A stretch of 64,000 nt of DNA from Tetrapyrgos nigripes (GCA_013368315.1 JAACJM010000195.1:1-64000); one strand, 5' to 3'; shown: positions 19,721 through 31,828, counted from the stretch's first letter. The notes: a model not told the origin generated them from the sequence alone. Translations and numbers: made by a program.

Positions 19721-19860
19721 GCTGAGGCAAGTCCATGTGGAAGGTGGGAGGATGCACGTTTTGTTTTTGACTCGGTGAATGTATCATTGAGACTCATTTC
19801 TGAGGCAAGGCTAGAGCATGCGGAAGGAGGGAGGATGCATGTCTTGAGGGTCCCCTATTC
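19721..19860. repeat. Two-unit minisatellite (three units in the paralogous segment)
   Basis: GCTGAGGCAA...GCGGAAGG(T/A)GGGAGGATGCA units begin at 19721 and 19799. In unit B copy 2 the array has three units with a 91-bp period (35751, 35842, 35933). Confidence 0.7.
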
Positions 19861-20399
19861 CCGTAGAGAGAGACGAACTGGGAGGTGTCTGTCTGGGGCG
19901 AAGGACTGCCAGCCTTGTAATAGGGGTAGCGGCTCAATGCCAACACAGAAAGGATGGTGGATAGGTATACACAAAGCGTCAAAAACCATTTGGAAGGATT
20001 TCTATGATACTTAGAAGTAATGAACATTCATTTGAGACACCCGGATGATGACCCAGACGAGTAGCGCCCAGCAATCTTTCATAGATCTTGCTTCAATTGA
20101 GGCTGTCTGAGGCTTGAAAGTTTACCGGTATCACTTGAGGATTACGTCCAGCGGCAGAATTCTGAGGAAGCAAAGATGTTGAGTGGCATATGCCGAGTGG
20201 GCTGAGCCAGCCAGAAGAAGGGAACGACGGGGGCAAAGCTGGTAGAAGGGCAGCTGCTCACTGGCAAAGGCGATAACTTCCGAAGTAGCGGGCTATGCCG
20301 CGTGCATGGCAGGCATGTGATCGCCAAATTTGGAACTCGGCTGGCCTCCATTGCCTGGCTTTCTCGACGTCGCCCAAAGCCATTCAAAATTTGATCAGC

Positions 20400-22520
20400 T
20401 TGTACACACGTCTGGTCACTTTCCTCGGTGTACTACCTTCACTTTGACGCCGAGGTGAGTTGTCTCATACTTTTTATTTGACACTAACTAACGATTTGTT
20501 CTTTTTTTCGCGTTTTATGTCTTCTTTTTGTTCTACATATCTAGACACTGAAGCAACCTCCCTACCATCCATAACCACCTCAAGACTTGCGAACGTTGAC
20601 CGTAAACTCTCCGAATCGCTCTTTTGCTTGCCAACCACATCTACGCACAACAGATCCAACAGATTCATTGAACACATCCAATGACCTAGACACGCTGACC
20701 CCTCACCCGTTCGCTCTCGTACCGTCGGTACCAGCTCATACAGTGTCAGAGTTGATTGAGGACCCACAAGAGTCTGGACGGTTCCGAAACTGGTTTGGAG
20801 AGAGCAAAAAGCCGCAGAAAGGGCAGCAGCAGACGAAGAGAATGACTCAAAATGCTTTTCCTCTTCTCTAAAACGCACACTTTCTTACGTGCCCACCACT
20901 TCTTCCGTCCAACTCTCGACCCTCTGCCCTTCTCCACCTTCACCAAAGAAATCACGCTCGCGAAAAGGGTTTTCTCCGAATTGCAGCCCAAGCCAAACCA
21001 ACCGAACGACTCGGAGCACCTGCTGACGAGGGGAATGATCAAAGGACAGGTTTGAGTGAGTGTAAATGAGATGATCAGGACTGGGGACGATAATGTCAAG
21101 ACGTTTTCGTTGGTTTTTGGACATAGAGGTGATGGTGAAGAAGGACATGATGATGAGGGAGAACGTAGTGGTGATAGTGGTAGTGGGTATGAGAGATGAT
21201 ACTTCAGGTACGTTTCCGTTCATCTTTTTTTGCGTTTTAGTGTCGGTTTTGTTCTTTCGAGTTTGCCCCTTTGTTCCTTTTTTTCCTCGATATCATTTAA
21301 CAATACCTGCGACGACAAATACATAATAATCACTTCTTTTCTCCCTTTTCGTTCAGATGCGTCACCCAACCCACACCGTCCCACACATGCATACTCCCTA
21401 CGTCCCCCTATGTCCCCGCACAACGCTCCCTACTCAATTCACTTGCCTACACTCAGGTCAACGGATGTCTTCACTCGTTTCCCATGTTGCCCGCTCTAGC
21501 AATGACAAAACCTCCCCCCTCGCCCTGGAGAATTGGAGAGTTGATCAGGGTACCGTTGCTGGGGATAGGCATTTCTTCCGCTCCTACTTCAGCATCTGGA
21601 CGTTTCGAGATACGGGTCAGGTTCAGGCAACGACAAGGCAACAATCAAGTGTCTTCACCTTCGCCTTCGGACAATGCACACGGCATCGATGTGCAAATCT
21701 TTACTTCAAGGCTTCAGGCTCCGACACAGGGCAATCTTTACGCTCTTCTATGTATCTCTGGATTCACCATTCCTCATAATCGTCGTCGTCGTCATCGTCA
21801 AAATCCCGACGTTCTGACTGTCATGCTCGTCACACTTGTCACACCAGTCACCCATACAAAATCCGAACGCCCAAATGACCTCAACATCGTAGCAACGCCA
21901 ACACATTGTGCACTCCTCACCAAACTCACGGTGGCGATTGACGGATACTACTTGTACCCTGGATGGAGCCGGATGGCCTCGAAGCTGCTGGTTCTGGTAA
22001 TATTTCGATGGTTTGGTTTTTGGATGACAAAACCTATGATGGCAGCGAGCGCACTCGGTCCATCTGCGTTCGCTTTGAGGCTTTCGGTGAAGCATCCTAC
22101 ATGATATATTTTGCTTTGTGTGGAGTTTGGTGAGTCTGGTTATCCTCATTGCGGAGATATCTTCCTGCTGATTATATTGTCAATAGTCGTTAATCTCAAA
22201 GACTCCGTCATGGCGCTTTGTTTCCCTAGCAACTATTTAAGAACAGGCTTGGGCAGAAAAGGCTGTGGCATGGGGATGATTTGAATCATGCTTGTTAGTC
22301 TCTGGGACTGGCAGTCTGGGAACCGGTAGAGTAGTGTTGCCATTATCTTCATCGTTCTCCTTGGTTTATTGGACACTCGTGCAAGGGAATCGTAAGACAG
22401 ACATGATTGTGAGCAAAATTGTAATTGAAATGAATTGCGTAGACTATATGGAAGGCACGCCTGACTTTGCGAGCTCGAGTGTCCAAACGACATTGTCTTG
22501 GAAGAAAGCTGAATGATGGT
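20400..22520 (+). pseudogene. Decayed multi-exon gene in unit B, copy 1
   Basis: Several exon-like pieces on the plus strand lie between plausible GT-AG sites: a GTGAGT...ATATCTAG intron near 20453-20543; DPTDSLNTSNDLDTLTPHPF and VSELIEDPQESGRFRNWFGE (20640-20870); RAHHFFRPTLDPLPF and SELQPKPNQPNDSEHLLTRG (20890-21050); NEMIRTGDDNVKTFSLVFGH with an acidic Gly/Asp tail (21060-21200); and FLDDKTYDGSERTRS with RFEAFGEASYMIYFA (22000-22110). They require several frame changes. No family recognised. The same pieces, equally broken, occur at 36530-38640. Confidence 0.35.
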
Positions 22521-22669
22521 GTGTCCCGCCGACGTCGTTTTGGGAGTTATTGATACTAGGCTAACAAAGACACGACTTCAAGGTGCTGAATGGATCTAGA
22601 GGCTAGTATGGATAGCGGTGATCCAGGGGAGTCTGTTGATGGGTGGTGATGACCCTTTCCCATCACACA

Positions 22670-24683
22670 CCGTGACACCGAACCGTTCCTCCGCCAAAAC
22701 ACGTTTGTTCTCTTATCCGTTGTACTTTTAACGTATATTCTCCCCATTTCGAGTATTGGAAATACAGTGAGGAGTATCATGGATGGACTCAACCGGATGA
22801 TGGTGACCAGAGACGGTGTGGAAGTGGAGAGGGACGAGTGGAAGGTCTCGGGGGAGAAGTTGCTTTGTGTCTTTGGTGGGTCCTTTGCAGACGAGACGAG
22901 ACGAAGCTAACGCCCTCCACCATCCCGTCGTACAATACCCCCGAGCGCTTCTCCCCCCAACTCCACCACTGCCGGCATCGCCTTCACCATGTCTAACACG
23001 AAGAGACCGTTTACACTTACTCCAACGACAACCCCAACAAAGAACAAGGTCTTTTCATACTCTCCCAGATCCCACAACCCCCTCTCCCCACTCTCAAAAT
23101 CCAACGCGAAATACCCACCCTTGCCGCTCTCTACCACTACTCGATGTCGCCTGGATCGACTTCTTCTACTGCGACGGCGGCGAGTGCGGATACGACGACG
23201 GCGTTGCCGCCTACTCCAAGTCCGATTATGAGTGCGTACAAGAGGAGGAGAGGGGGTGATGTAACAGGTGGACGTGAGTATTGTTCTGTTTCGTCGTTTT
23301 TTGTTTTTCTGTGGTGTTTTTCGTTACCCCACCCAACTTTTTCCGTCTTCACCTACTCCTGAAACCTATCAATAATCTGCTATCCCCATCTTCTCTTTCT
23401 TCCTCTCCATGTCTTTGATTGCATTTAAGCAAAGTAACGGAATACTGACGTTCTCTTCCTTCTTCCCCCTTCCTCTCCTTCTTATATTCCCATCCCCACT
23501 ACCGGCCTCGCCACGTCCGACGTATACAATGTCAGCTGTGACTACGTTGTCGATTCCAACCCCCACCACCCTCCCTTCCCATCTTTCTCTTCTCTCCTTC
23601 CCGCCAAACCAAATCATCATCCCCCCTCCATCCATACTCGCAAACATGTTTGGTTCTTGAATTTGGTTCCAGGTCTTGTTTCTCATCTCGGTCTCGGTCT
23701 CGTACACAGGCCCCCTTGACGCCGTCTTCCTATCCAGCATTGGAGTTGGTGTCCTGTCTGAGGACGGGGAGGAATGGTAATGGGAGGGAGAAGGGGGGCT
23801 TGCTATGGTAGGCCTGATAGCACATTACATTAATACAATCATGAACACGAACACGAACACTTTTTTGGATATTTTTTTTTGTCACTGTGTTATTGGTCTC
23901 GGTGTGGAGACGGGGAGCCCCGAACACTCGTGGGCACGTTGAACCAACCGACTGGGGAATGAGTCTAATGACGAAGGTATGCTATTGGTTGCAAAACAAC
24001 ATATGTACACATAAGTACTTGATAGAAAACTGGACGAAAAGTACCTGAGCCTCATTCATAGGTAAGTTTCTCATACTAAAATTATTTTCGCAAAAGGTAA
24101 ATTTGCATGGGCTGCTCAAGCGTTGCGAGTAAAATGATAAAAAGTATATGGAAGAAGAACAGGGAAAAGAAAGAAGGAAGAAGGAAGGGGAAATAGACAC
24201 TAGGCGCGGAACACTGGACACTGGACACTGGGGACTGGATAATATTATGGTCAGTGGTCACGTCTTCATCTTTGTGTGGGGAGAAAAGAATGGAGAAACA
24301 GAAACAGAACGAAAACGAAAACGACAATGAGAATGAGAATGAGGAGAACAAGGAAGAGCCAATGCCAAACCTGGCGTAAAGAAAGGAGAAAAATAAAAGA
24401 AAGAGAGAAGGAAAGAGAAGGGTAGTGTAACCCCCACCCGCCTTCTAAAGCATCCAAAAGAAAAAGAAAAAGATTGGAAAAAGACAGAAAAGGGAAATGA
24501 CAGGAAACGAGACGTAGAGGGGAGGAAGTCTACAAATTTAAAGTACAAGAAAAGGAAAACGCAAAGTAGAAAAGAAACAGACCCGTTAGCACCTCCCTTG
24601 TAGTTGAGAGTAGCGTGTAGTAGACAGCGGGTAGGTAGTCTCAATCACGAAGGAGGATAAGCAACGTGGGGAGAAGAAATAGC
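22670..24683. repeat. Segmental duplication, unit A copy 2
   Basis: Same content as 13636-15520. It ends at the copia insertion: its last five bases ATAGC (24679-24683) are the left target duplication. Confidence 0.85.
22781..23779 (+). pseudogene. Decayed multi-exon gene in unit A, copy 2
   Basis: Second copy of the relic at 13751-14684. The first exon reads MVTRDGVEVERDEWKVSGEK and ends at the same TAA. The middle exon is better kept here (STATAASADTTTALPPTPSP, SAYKRRRGG). The last exons repeat MSAVTTLSIPTPTTLPSHLS and DAVFLSSIGVGVLSEDG. Still not one frame. Confidence 0.35.
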
Positions 24684-25049
24684 TGTTAAGCAGGCATGGT
24701 ACGGCTTGTACACTACTAAACGCAGTGGCAACTACACAACTTACCTGTGGATAAAGAGTAGCTTGTAAGGCTAGTTAGAGGCTTGTAGAGCGATGTGGGT
24801 TAAGTATGAAACTTGTTATTTGGAGGACTATCTATGAGTCCTACATACATTTTAGGAGGTACAAATACATGTAAACTAATACTAGAGTAACAATAAGATT
24901 CTATTGTACTTGATAGAACAATGCTGGTTTCGTACACTATTGTTGTACTACACTTATTGTCTATATAATCTTATTGTTCTATTTATAACTACTATTATTG
25001 TTCTACATAGATGTCGTTGATGGCTGCAACTGAATGCGCCAATTCAACA
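24684..25049 (-). repeat. 3' LTR of the copia element
   Basis: 366 bp. It differs from the 5' LTR at only a few positions (e.g. around 24837-24850), indicating a fairly recent insertion. On the minus strand the internal side carries the purine-rich tract AGCAAGGGGGAG directly before TGTTGAATT, the expected polypurine tract. Confidence 0.93.
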
Positions 25050-25155
25050 CTCCCCCTTGCTAAGCAGCACGGTAGTGCGCGTAAGCATAGGTAGGCGCTG
25101 TAAGCAGCCATGGAAGGAAGGGATCCAGTGCCTCGACGTTTTCGATGCAATTTCT

Positions 25156-28100
25156 TCAATTATAAAACTGAAGTCCTAATTGTTTCCTGAACTTCTCAAA
25201 CTTTACTCGATCTAGAGCTTTAGTGAGTAGATCTGCAGGGTTATTGCTTCCTTCAATGAAGAATAACTTGACTGTCTCGTCGATGACTTTTTCTCGAACA
25301 AAATGATATCGAATATCAATGTGCTTTGTTCGCTTATCCGTGACAGGGTTTGATGCAATAAAAATTGATCCTTGATTGTCACCGTAAATTGGAATAGCGT
25401 GGAGAGGATATTCGATTTCACTGAGAAGAGTCTTGAACCAGCAGACTTGTCGACTGCAGTCACTAAGTGCCATGTATTCAGCTTCAGTTGAAGATAGAGC
25501 AACTGTCTTTTGTTGTCTAGACGTCCAGCTAAATGGTGCTTGGGCTAATTGTAGAAAGAAGCCAGTTTGAGATTTGCGTGTTCCAGGATCTGATCCCCAA
25601 TCGGAGTCTGTATAGGCTGATAAGCCTTCTCCCCTCGACCGTTGTACACAAGAGCATATTTTCTAGTGCCAACGAGATAACGGCAAATGTCTTTCGCCCT
25701 ATTGTAGTGTTCTTGTGAGGGGTTTGCAGCAAATTGCGCAAGTTTTGTAACAGCAAAGGAGATATCAGGACGTGTTCCTAACATTAAGTAGAGTAAGGAT
25801 CCGATTATCTCCTGATAACTTTGACGAAGAGTATAATTGACAGGAGTGTCTTCTGGAAGAGGAAGAGGGTGATCATTGCCAGGTAATGGGGTAGCAGAAG
25901 CTTTCGCGTTTTGCATTCCATAAGTCTCTAGGATTTTATCCAGATAAGCGCACTGGTCTAAAGAGATCTTGCTGCCTTTCCTGGTAATTCTCATCCTAAG
26001 GAATTCTTTGGCATCGCCTAGATCCCTACATTCCCATCTCTTCATAAAGTCTCCTTTGAGTCGTAAGACTAAGGTTTTGTTAGCTCCACAGAATAGAGCG
26101 TCATCCACATAGACTACAGCAATGACGATAGAATTTTCAATAAGATTTTTGTTGGCGTCATAGCATTTGTGAATGAAGATTCCGGCGTCGGAAATGATTC
26201 GTTTAAAACCAAGTTCTGCCATGGACTTATCAAGACTTTTCCACCACGCAAGTCCTGCTTGTTTGAGTCCTTAAAGAGCACGAAGAAGCCGGACGACTTT
26301 ATGCTCTTGTCCTTTTACTTTAAAGGCTTCCGGTTGCTCCATATAGATTTCTTCATCGAGTAAGCCATATAAGTAGGCTGATCGGACATCGACACCGGAC
26401 ACGTGCCAACCCTTAAGTGCAGCTAAAGCGAAGATTAAGCGCACAGTCTCGAATCGAACAACAGGCGAATATATTTGATCAAAGTCTATGCCTTCGACCT
26501 GTGAAAAACCTTTTGCAACGAGTCTTGCCTTTTTACGACCATCAGTTTTGATGTCGAAGACCCATCGGTTTTTGATAACTTTCCTATCTTTAGGTCTTTC
26601 GACCAATTCATAGGTGTCGCGCTTGCGAAGAGCCTCTAGTTCTTCGCGACAAGTGACTTTCCATTCCTCTTGCTCAGCTATAGGTAAGCGAGCAATATCT
26701 TTGAATGTCCATTCGCGAATATTACGAACATTCGGTTGACTCCCATCATTCTTCGAAGTAACTTTCTGAATAAGCAAGTGGGAATCGATTTCTCCAGGAG
26801 CAATTGCCTGCATAAGCAAGAAATTTATAGATACTCCCCCTTCACGGCATGGTTCTGCCATTTCTTCTGATTCAGGGCGTGCAGAGTCATCACTCTCGGC
26901 TTGCTGCTCCCCCTGGGGTGCGCTTCCGGATGCAGAACTAGGTCCGGGAACCTGTTGCTCTGCAGCTTGTTGACGTCGGTTTTCTCTCCGAGTGTCTCTC
27001 TCTGCTTTAGCTTTTGCTTCCGCTCTTTTATCAGCTGCGATTTGAGGTTCAAGATCGCGTTCAACTTCTACAGGGTGTTTATCCCCGTATCGTTTAGGTA
27101 CAGTACCAGTACGCTCGCTTCGACGTGTTGGTTCTGTGGGTGGCCGTCTTTGTCTAGGAGCTCTGGGCTTTCGAGGTGCCTGAGGAGGTGGTGTCTCCAC
27201 TGGCGGCGGTGTTACTGTTCTTCTAGGCTCAGAGTCACTATCCGGAGACGAAGGCGGTGGATCCTGTTCAAGTTCGTCGTCACGAAGCTGATCAGGTCTC
27301 CTTATAGAAGGGATGCGAGGAGGACGATGATGAAAATTTTCATCATCATCGTCAGGGATTGGTTGTGGTAGAGGAGTGTCATCATTTTGTGACGACTCGA
27401 TAGGAAGTTGTTTCGAACTACGAGATTGAGTTTTACATCGAGGAAAGAAGTCTTCCTCAAACACGGCTTGCGGGGATGTAAATTCCGCATTGTTTGTGCG
27501 CATGAAAAGATTTCCACGTTCTCCTGGTGCTACACCAAGATATGTCATGAGTTCTGACTTGGAAGCAAGTTTGTTCTTTCGAGTTTCCTCGGGTTTAAAG
27601 ACGTAAGCTCCACAGCCAAAAACTCGCAGATGATCGATACGCGGTTTTTCCTTTTCAAGCATTTCAAATGGAGTTATCCATTTGTGTCGTCGTAAGGGAG
27701 TACGTCGATAGACATACAATCCATGACGGACAGCATATTCCCACCAAGATTCCGGTAGACATGCTAACTTCATCATTGCCAATGACTTATCCATTAGGGT
27801 GCGTATAAAGCGCTCCGCTCGACCATTCTGTTGATGAATGTATGGTGCACTGTTAAGGATTTTAACACCTTTTTCAAGTAACATTTCTCGGTAGGTGCCT
27901 TTGATGAATTCACCACCCATATCAGACATCCACTGTTCGACTTTCGTCTTATATTGAGTTTCTACCATCGCAAGGAACTGGTGAGTGGCAGTTAGTGGTT
28001 GTTTTTTGTCTTTAAGAAAACGTATCCAAGCATCTGAAGTGTAATCATCAAAGAAGACGATTATATACTTGTACTTGTGGTAGGATATTGTGGGGTATTC

Positions 28101-29555
28101 ATGCAAATCCATATGGATAATTTGGAAAGGACGAGTAGCACGTCGTTCGTTAGGAGGGTAAGCCTGTCTGGGAGTTTTGCCTTCAAGACATCCTTTGCAC
28201 AAAGGAAGCTCCTTCGGAATAATGAATTCAGGAGTGCCAAGGGTGTGTTGTCGGACATGTTTTAGAACATCACAAGAGGGATGCCCTATACGACGATGTA
28301 AGATCTCGTAGTTGATAAGATAAATCAAAAGATTGGCTTTAGAAGCGACAATTTTCGATTTGTGTGGAAGATAGTATAGTGTTTCTTCCGGTATACGCTT
28401 TGAGAAAGTCAAGAATGTTGTATTTCTCGAAATGGTGATATGATTGGAGTTACCGCGCATAAACATGTTGTCATTTAAGAATTGACCAACAGATAAGAGT
28501 CGTTGATTTAGATCGGGAATGTAATAGACCGGATATAATTTCATAACTCTTTTATGTTGAGAGATCAGGACTGTTCCGGATGCACGAATTTTCGTGAATC
28601 CATTGGCAGTTTTTACTGGAATTGGTTTTATATAACTCAATTCAACAAAGTCATTGATGTCGAACGTAAAATGCGCTGATGCTCCAGAATCAAGTAACCA
28701 TCCATCACTGAAGTGGATTTTGACAGTATCAGATCTTTTTTTCTTACACTTCTGGCATAGTGAGAACAGAGTGCCACAGGCACATAAATATTTATTGTTG
28801 CCGCCAGGGCTAGTGTACAGATCATTATAAATAAAAGGGGTTGTTAAACCCAGAGGAGCGGTATGTAATAAATATATACATGAAGAACCTGCTTCCAAAT
28901 TACGAGCTGCTGGAAAAAGCGCATCAGTACTTTTATCCATGAGATCTGAATTGAGATCTGACCTGAGATAACCGTTGTCCATACCAGAGACTTCAGAGTC
29001 TAAGGACCAGCCATAATTATTTGCGGCATTGACGGTAACCATGGCGGGGGTAGAAGGTCGTGGACTTGGAATTCTGTACGATGAGGTGTCCTCTACGGGT
29101 GATGTAGGAAGACTCATCCTGCCGAGGGATGGTGGAGTTGACATGTACTCGAGGTCGCTTGTTTCGGATAGACTCGGTGACATGCTCCGAAGTTCTGGCA
29201 TTGAACTTGGAGTTGGAGCCCTGGAGGGTAATTCCATCCCTCCTAGTCCGATTGTTGCGTCTCGCTGCCAATTGACTAGCTCGTTGTACCTTCCATCCTC
29301 GTTTTGGAGATGAGGAGTCAGCCATTCCCATCCCGTCGAAGTCGTTCCAGGTGTTGGGCTTGCAACACGGCTGGACGGTAAGGACTGAGTGGTCATGCCA
29401 TTGGGATGTGCAGGCTGTGAGCCACTTGGCATCTCGCTGCGGACTGCAGCAATGCGTTGGACCAGTGAAAGAGTGCCATGGGTTCCCATTGGGGCAACGG
29501 TGTTCAGTGCTGTTCTGAGTGGTTCCCCATAGATGTGTAGGGAATCCTCGGGATT
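25156..29555 (-). pseudogene. copia pol (protease, integrase, RT, RNase H) with one stop and one frameshift
   Basis: In the same frame as gag, directly after its TAG at 29556-29558. In order: protease with DSGAS near 28690; an H-x-H-C-C zinc segment (LHRRIGHPSCDVL, CKGCLEGK) near 28150-28330; integrase with HMDLHE, SDMGGEF and NGRAERF (DDE residues); a long Pro/Glu/Arg linker; RVT_2 reverse transcriptase with WVFDIKTDG, ARLVAKGFSQ and YVDDALF; and RNase H ending LSSTEAEYMALSD and NPADLLTKAL. A TAA at 26269-26271 replaces the Tyr codon of the ALYGLKQ motif in RT. A 1-nt frameshift near 25640 separates RT from RNase H. Otherwise the domains are well kept. Confidence 0.93.
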
Positions 29556-31067
29556 CTAGAATCTCTCCCCAAGGTGCATTGCGCACTGGAGTATATCGGC
29601 AGCAGGATCCTGGGCAAGACGGTCGATAAGTGGAACAGGGGTCCTGGTGTCCTGAGGCACCCTTGCACCTGACTCCGTCATTGTGGAGCCAAACACACTT
29701 CCGAGTTCCGATGTGTTCACCAGGGTGTCCTCGTTTGAATTGGCATCTTCTTCCTGAACGCATGCCATATCGGCATCTGAACCGGTCTGAGTTCCGGGAT
29801 ATTCACTGTTCCAACCGTTCCAGTTACCAGCATCACCCCAACCATCAGAAGATGATTTAAGGTTGTTCCAATAGATGCGTTCCGTGAGAGTGCGTTTGGG
29901 ACGAGGAGCAGGGGTAAGTGAAGTGAAGGAGGAAAGATCGGGATGAGACATGACGACATCTTCAAGAGTAGCAACAGTCTCACCAGATGGTCTAGCGCCA
30001 ATATCGCGTGCAAGGTTGATAGCTCTTTTGGTACCTGTGAAAAAGGCATCAAAAGGCTTTTCCGTTTCCATGAAGAATGGCTTACGGGTATCAACTGCAG
30101 CGGGCATGTCGACGACGGTGACTGTGTGCATCATGGGAGACATATCACCATGAGCGAGATGTGCTTGGCCTTGTCTCTTGGCCTGTTCAGACTTTCCAGC
30201 TCGACCTCCTCGACGGAAATGAGCTTTTCCTTTGCCCTTTCCTTTGCCCTTTCCCTTGTTATTTCCATTAGAGCTGCTGGCTCCATTAGCGCCACTGCTG
30301 CTGCCACTAGGGCGCTGCTGCTGCTGCTGTTGGAAACTAGGATTTCTGTCCTTTTGCTTGACAGCTGAAAGACGGTTGGCTTGGGCTTTCCCTGAAGGCC
30401 CCTTGAAAGCTCCTTGGCGAGATTCCCAGATATTGAGAATCTCGCTTTGTAGATCATCAAGATTCTGATTGTCGACTTGTTGAATCGAACATTGAGTATA
30501 CATATTGATGAGATACTCATATCTGGGGGGTAGCTTGGAGATGATGAACATGACGATGAGGAAGTTTGTGATTTTTGTAAGGGAATTGCCTGAGGGGTCG
30601 TCAGTAGGGATACCGGCGGCACTGACCCTATCGAAGTGCATGCAAATAAGCTCGATCGCAGCACTAGGATTAGCATTGTTGGGAATGGTGATGGAGGTAG
30701 CACGTTTGAAATCCGTGTAGATTGCGGAAACACCAGGTTTCCCATAGGTCTTCTTGAGAAAGACCCAAATTGCCTTGGCGGTAGTCATTCCAAGCGTCTT
30801 CTGACAAATGGGAGGAGAGAGACGAAGTTTGATAGACCCCATGGCCTTATCGTTCTTCTCATCCCAGTCAGCCTGTTTCTTTTGAGCCGCCGCGTCTTCA
30901 GCAGATAGAGGAGAAGCGGTACTCACTTCAGCATCATTAGGGTGATCAGTGCTAAGGACAGAACTAAGTCCAGTAGCCTGCAACCAGGCAAGAAGGATGT
31001 CAGCCCAGATGTTGAAATCAACACCAGCGAAGACGGGGACAGTAGTCATCAGGACGTTGGAGGACAT
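29556..31067 (-). CDS. copia gag
   Basis: 503 residues from the ATG at 31067. The N-terminal capsid-like region includes FAGVDFNIWADILLAWLQAT and DWDEKNDKAMGSIKLRLSPP, the UBN2-type gag of fungal copia elements. A Gln run and a Gly/Lys basic stretch (GKGKGKGKGKAHFRRGGRAG) follow, a possible nucleic-acid-binding segment. I see no CCHC zinc knuckle. It ends in TAG, with pol continuing in the same frame. That stop may be a readthrough site or a nonsense mutation of a single polyprotein. A related but decayed gag lies at 60278-61071. Confidence 0.92.
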   Translation of the reverse strand: MSSNVLMTTVPVFAGVDFNIWADILLAWLQATGLSSVLSTDHPNDAEVSTASPLSAEDAAAQKKQADWDEKNDKAMGSIKLRLSPPICQKTLGMTTAKAIWVFLKKTYGKPGVSAIYTDFKRATSITIPNNANPSAAIELICMHFDRVSAAGIPTDDPSGNSLTKITNFLIVMFIISKLPPRYEYLINMYTQCSIQQVDNQNLDDLQSEILNIWESRQGAFKGPSGKAQANRLSAVKQKDRNPSFQQQQQQRPSGSSSGANGASSSNGNNKGKGKGKGKGKAHFRRGGRAGKSEQAKRQGQAHLAHGDMSPMMHTVTVVDMPAAVDTRKPFFMETEKPFDAFFTGTKRAINLARDIGARPSGETVATLEDVVMSHPDLSSFTSLTPAPRPKRTLTERIYWNNLKSSSDGWGDAGNWNGWNSEYPGTQTGSDADMACVQEEDANSNEDTLVNTSELGSVFGSTMTESGARVPQDTRTPVPLIDRLAQDPAADILQCAMHLGERF

Positions 31068-31372
31068 CTTTGATAATATCTGGGGAAGTCAACTGTCAGC
31101 ATTTATCCATATGCAGAATAAGAAGGCAGCATTAAATGCGCCATGTAAAAGTGAAGAAAGGCAGCGATGAACGCGCCATGACAGTGACTACTCCCCTAGA
31201 TTGTCAACAACTGCAGCTGGACATAAGTCCCGCGCTGTTGGACATATCGTCAAGCCATTAAAGGCGACGCAGGCTGCCACAAAGGGCGCCACAGGCTGCC
31301 ATGAAGGCGCCATCCAGGTAGTATGCGAAGTCTATGGTTTGCAGCCATTGAAGGCGCTCCCAAGGGCATTTG

Positions 31373-31384
31373 GGGCCCATAACC
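31373..31384 (-). promoter_or_regulatory. Primer-binding site of the copia element (initiator tRNA half)
   Basis: On the minus strand GGTTATGGGCCC follows the 5' LTR immediately. Its complement GGGCCCATAACC is the anticodon stem-loop of initiator tRNA-Met (CAT anticodon). Drosophila copia and some relatives are known to prime with the internally cleaved 5' half of this tRNA; the same is inferred here. Confidence 0.75.
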
Positions 31385-31751
31385 TGTTAAGCAGGCATGG
31401 TACGGCTTGTACACTACTAAACGCAGTGGCAACTACGCAACTTACCTGTGGATAAAGAGTAGCTTGTAAGGCTAGTTAGAGGCTTGTAGAGCGATGTGGG
31501 TTAAGTATGAAACTTGTTATTTGGAGGACTATCTATGAGTCCTTATATACCTTTTAGGAGGTACAAATACATGTAAACTAATACTAGAGTAACAATAAGA
31601 TTCTATTGTACTTGATAGAACAATGCTGGTTTCGTACACTATTGTTGTACTACACTTATTGTCTATATAATCTTATTGTTCTATTTATAACTACTATTAT
31701 TGTTCTACATAGATGTCGTTGATGGCTGCAACTGAATGCGCCAATTCAACA
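31385..31751 (-). repeat. 5' LTR of the copia element
   Basis: 367 bp, TG...CA, adjacent to the primer-binding site. The right target duplication ATAGC is 31752-31756. Confidence 0.93.
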
Positions 31752-31828
31752 ATAGCCATCGCTGGGATGGCATTGGTATGTATTGTATGTGTTGTTGAAG
31801 ATAACATTTACATTGGAAGGAAAGACGC

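Larger units (their letters stand above)
15521..22669. repeat. Segmental duplication, unit B copy 1
   Basis: Aligns with 31752-38789. Contains in order, on the minus strand, the ATP-synthase-g-like pseudogene, the Pro/His/Gly-rich fragment and a HET gene, followed by a decayed plus-strand relic. It differs from copy 2 by an inserted solo LTR (19485-19716) and many small indels. Confidence 0.85.
24684..31751 (-). mobile_element. Full-length Ty1/copia LTR retrotransposon (7068 bp)
   Basis: Two near-identical LTRs (24684-25049 and 31385-31751, TGTTAAG...CAATTCAACA on the plus strand), the 5-bp target duplication ATAGC on both sides, and gag-pol on the minus strand in copia order (protease, integrase, RT, RNase H). 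The empty target is preserved at 15521-15525. The primer-binding site next to the 5' LTR and a purine tract before the 3' LTR are present. The coding region has two in-frame stops and one frameshift, so the copy is probably not autonomous. Confidence 0.96.

Noticed and set aside
26901..27371. 156-codon plus-strand frame inside copia pol
   Set aside because: Antisense shadow of the Pro/Arg-rich pol linker; it has no introns, promoter or domain, unlike the antisense ORF at 53046-54010.
29017..29763. 248-codon Cys/His-rich minus-strand frame overlapping the gag/pol junction of the copia element
   Set aside because: It is in a different frame from gag and pol, both of which have clear domains there; its Cys pattern matches no zinc motif. 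Shadow frame.
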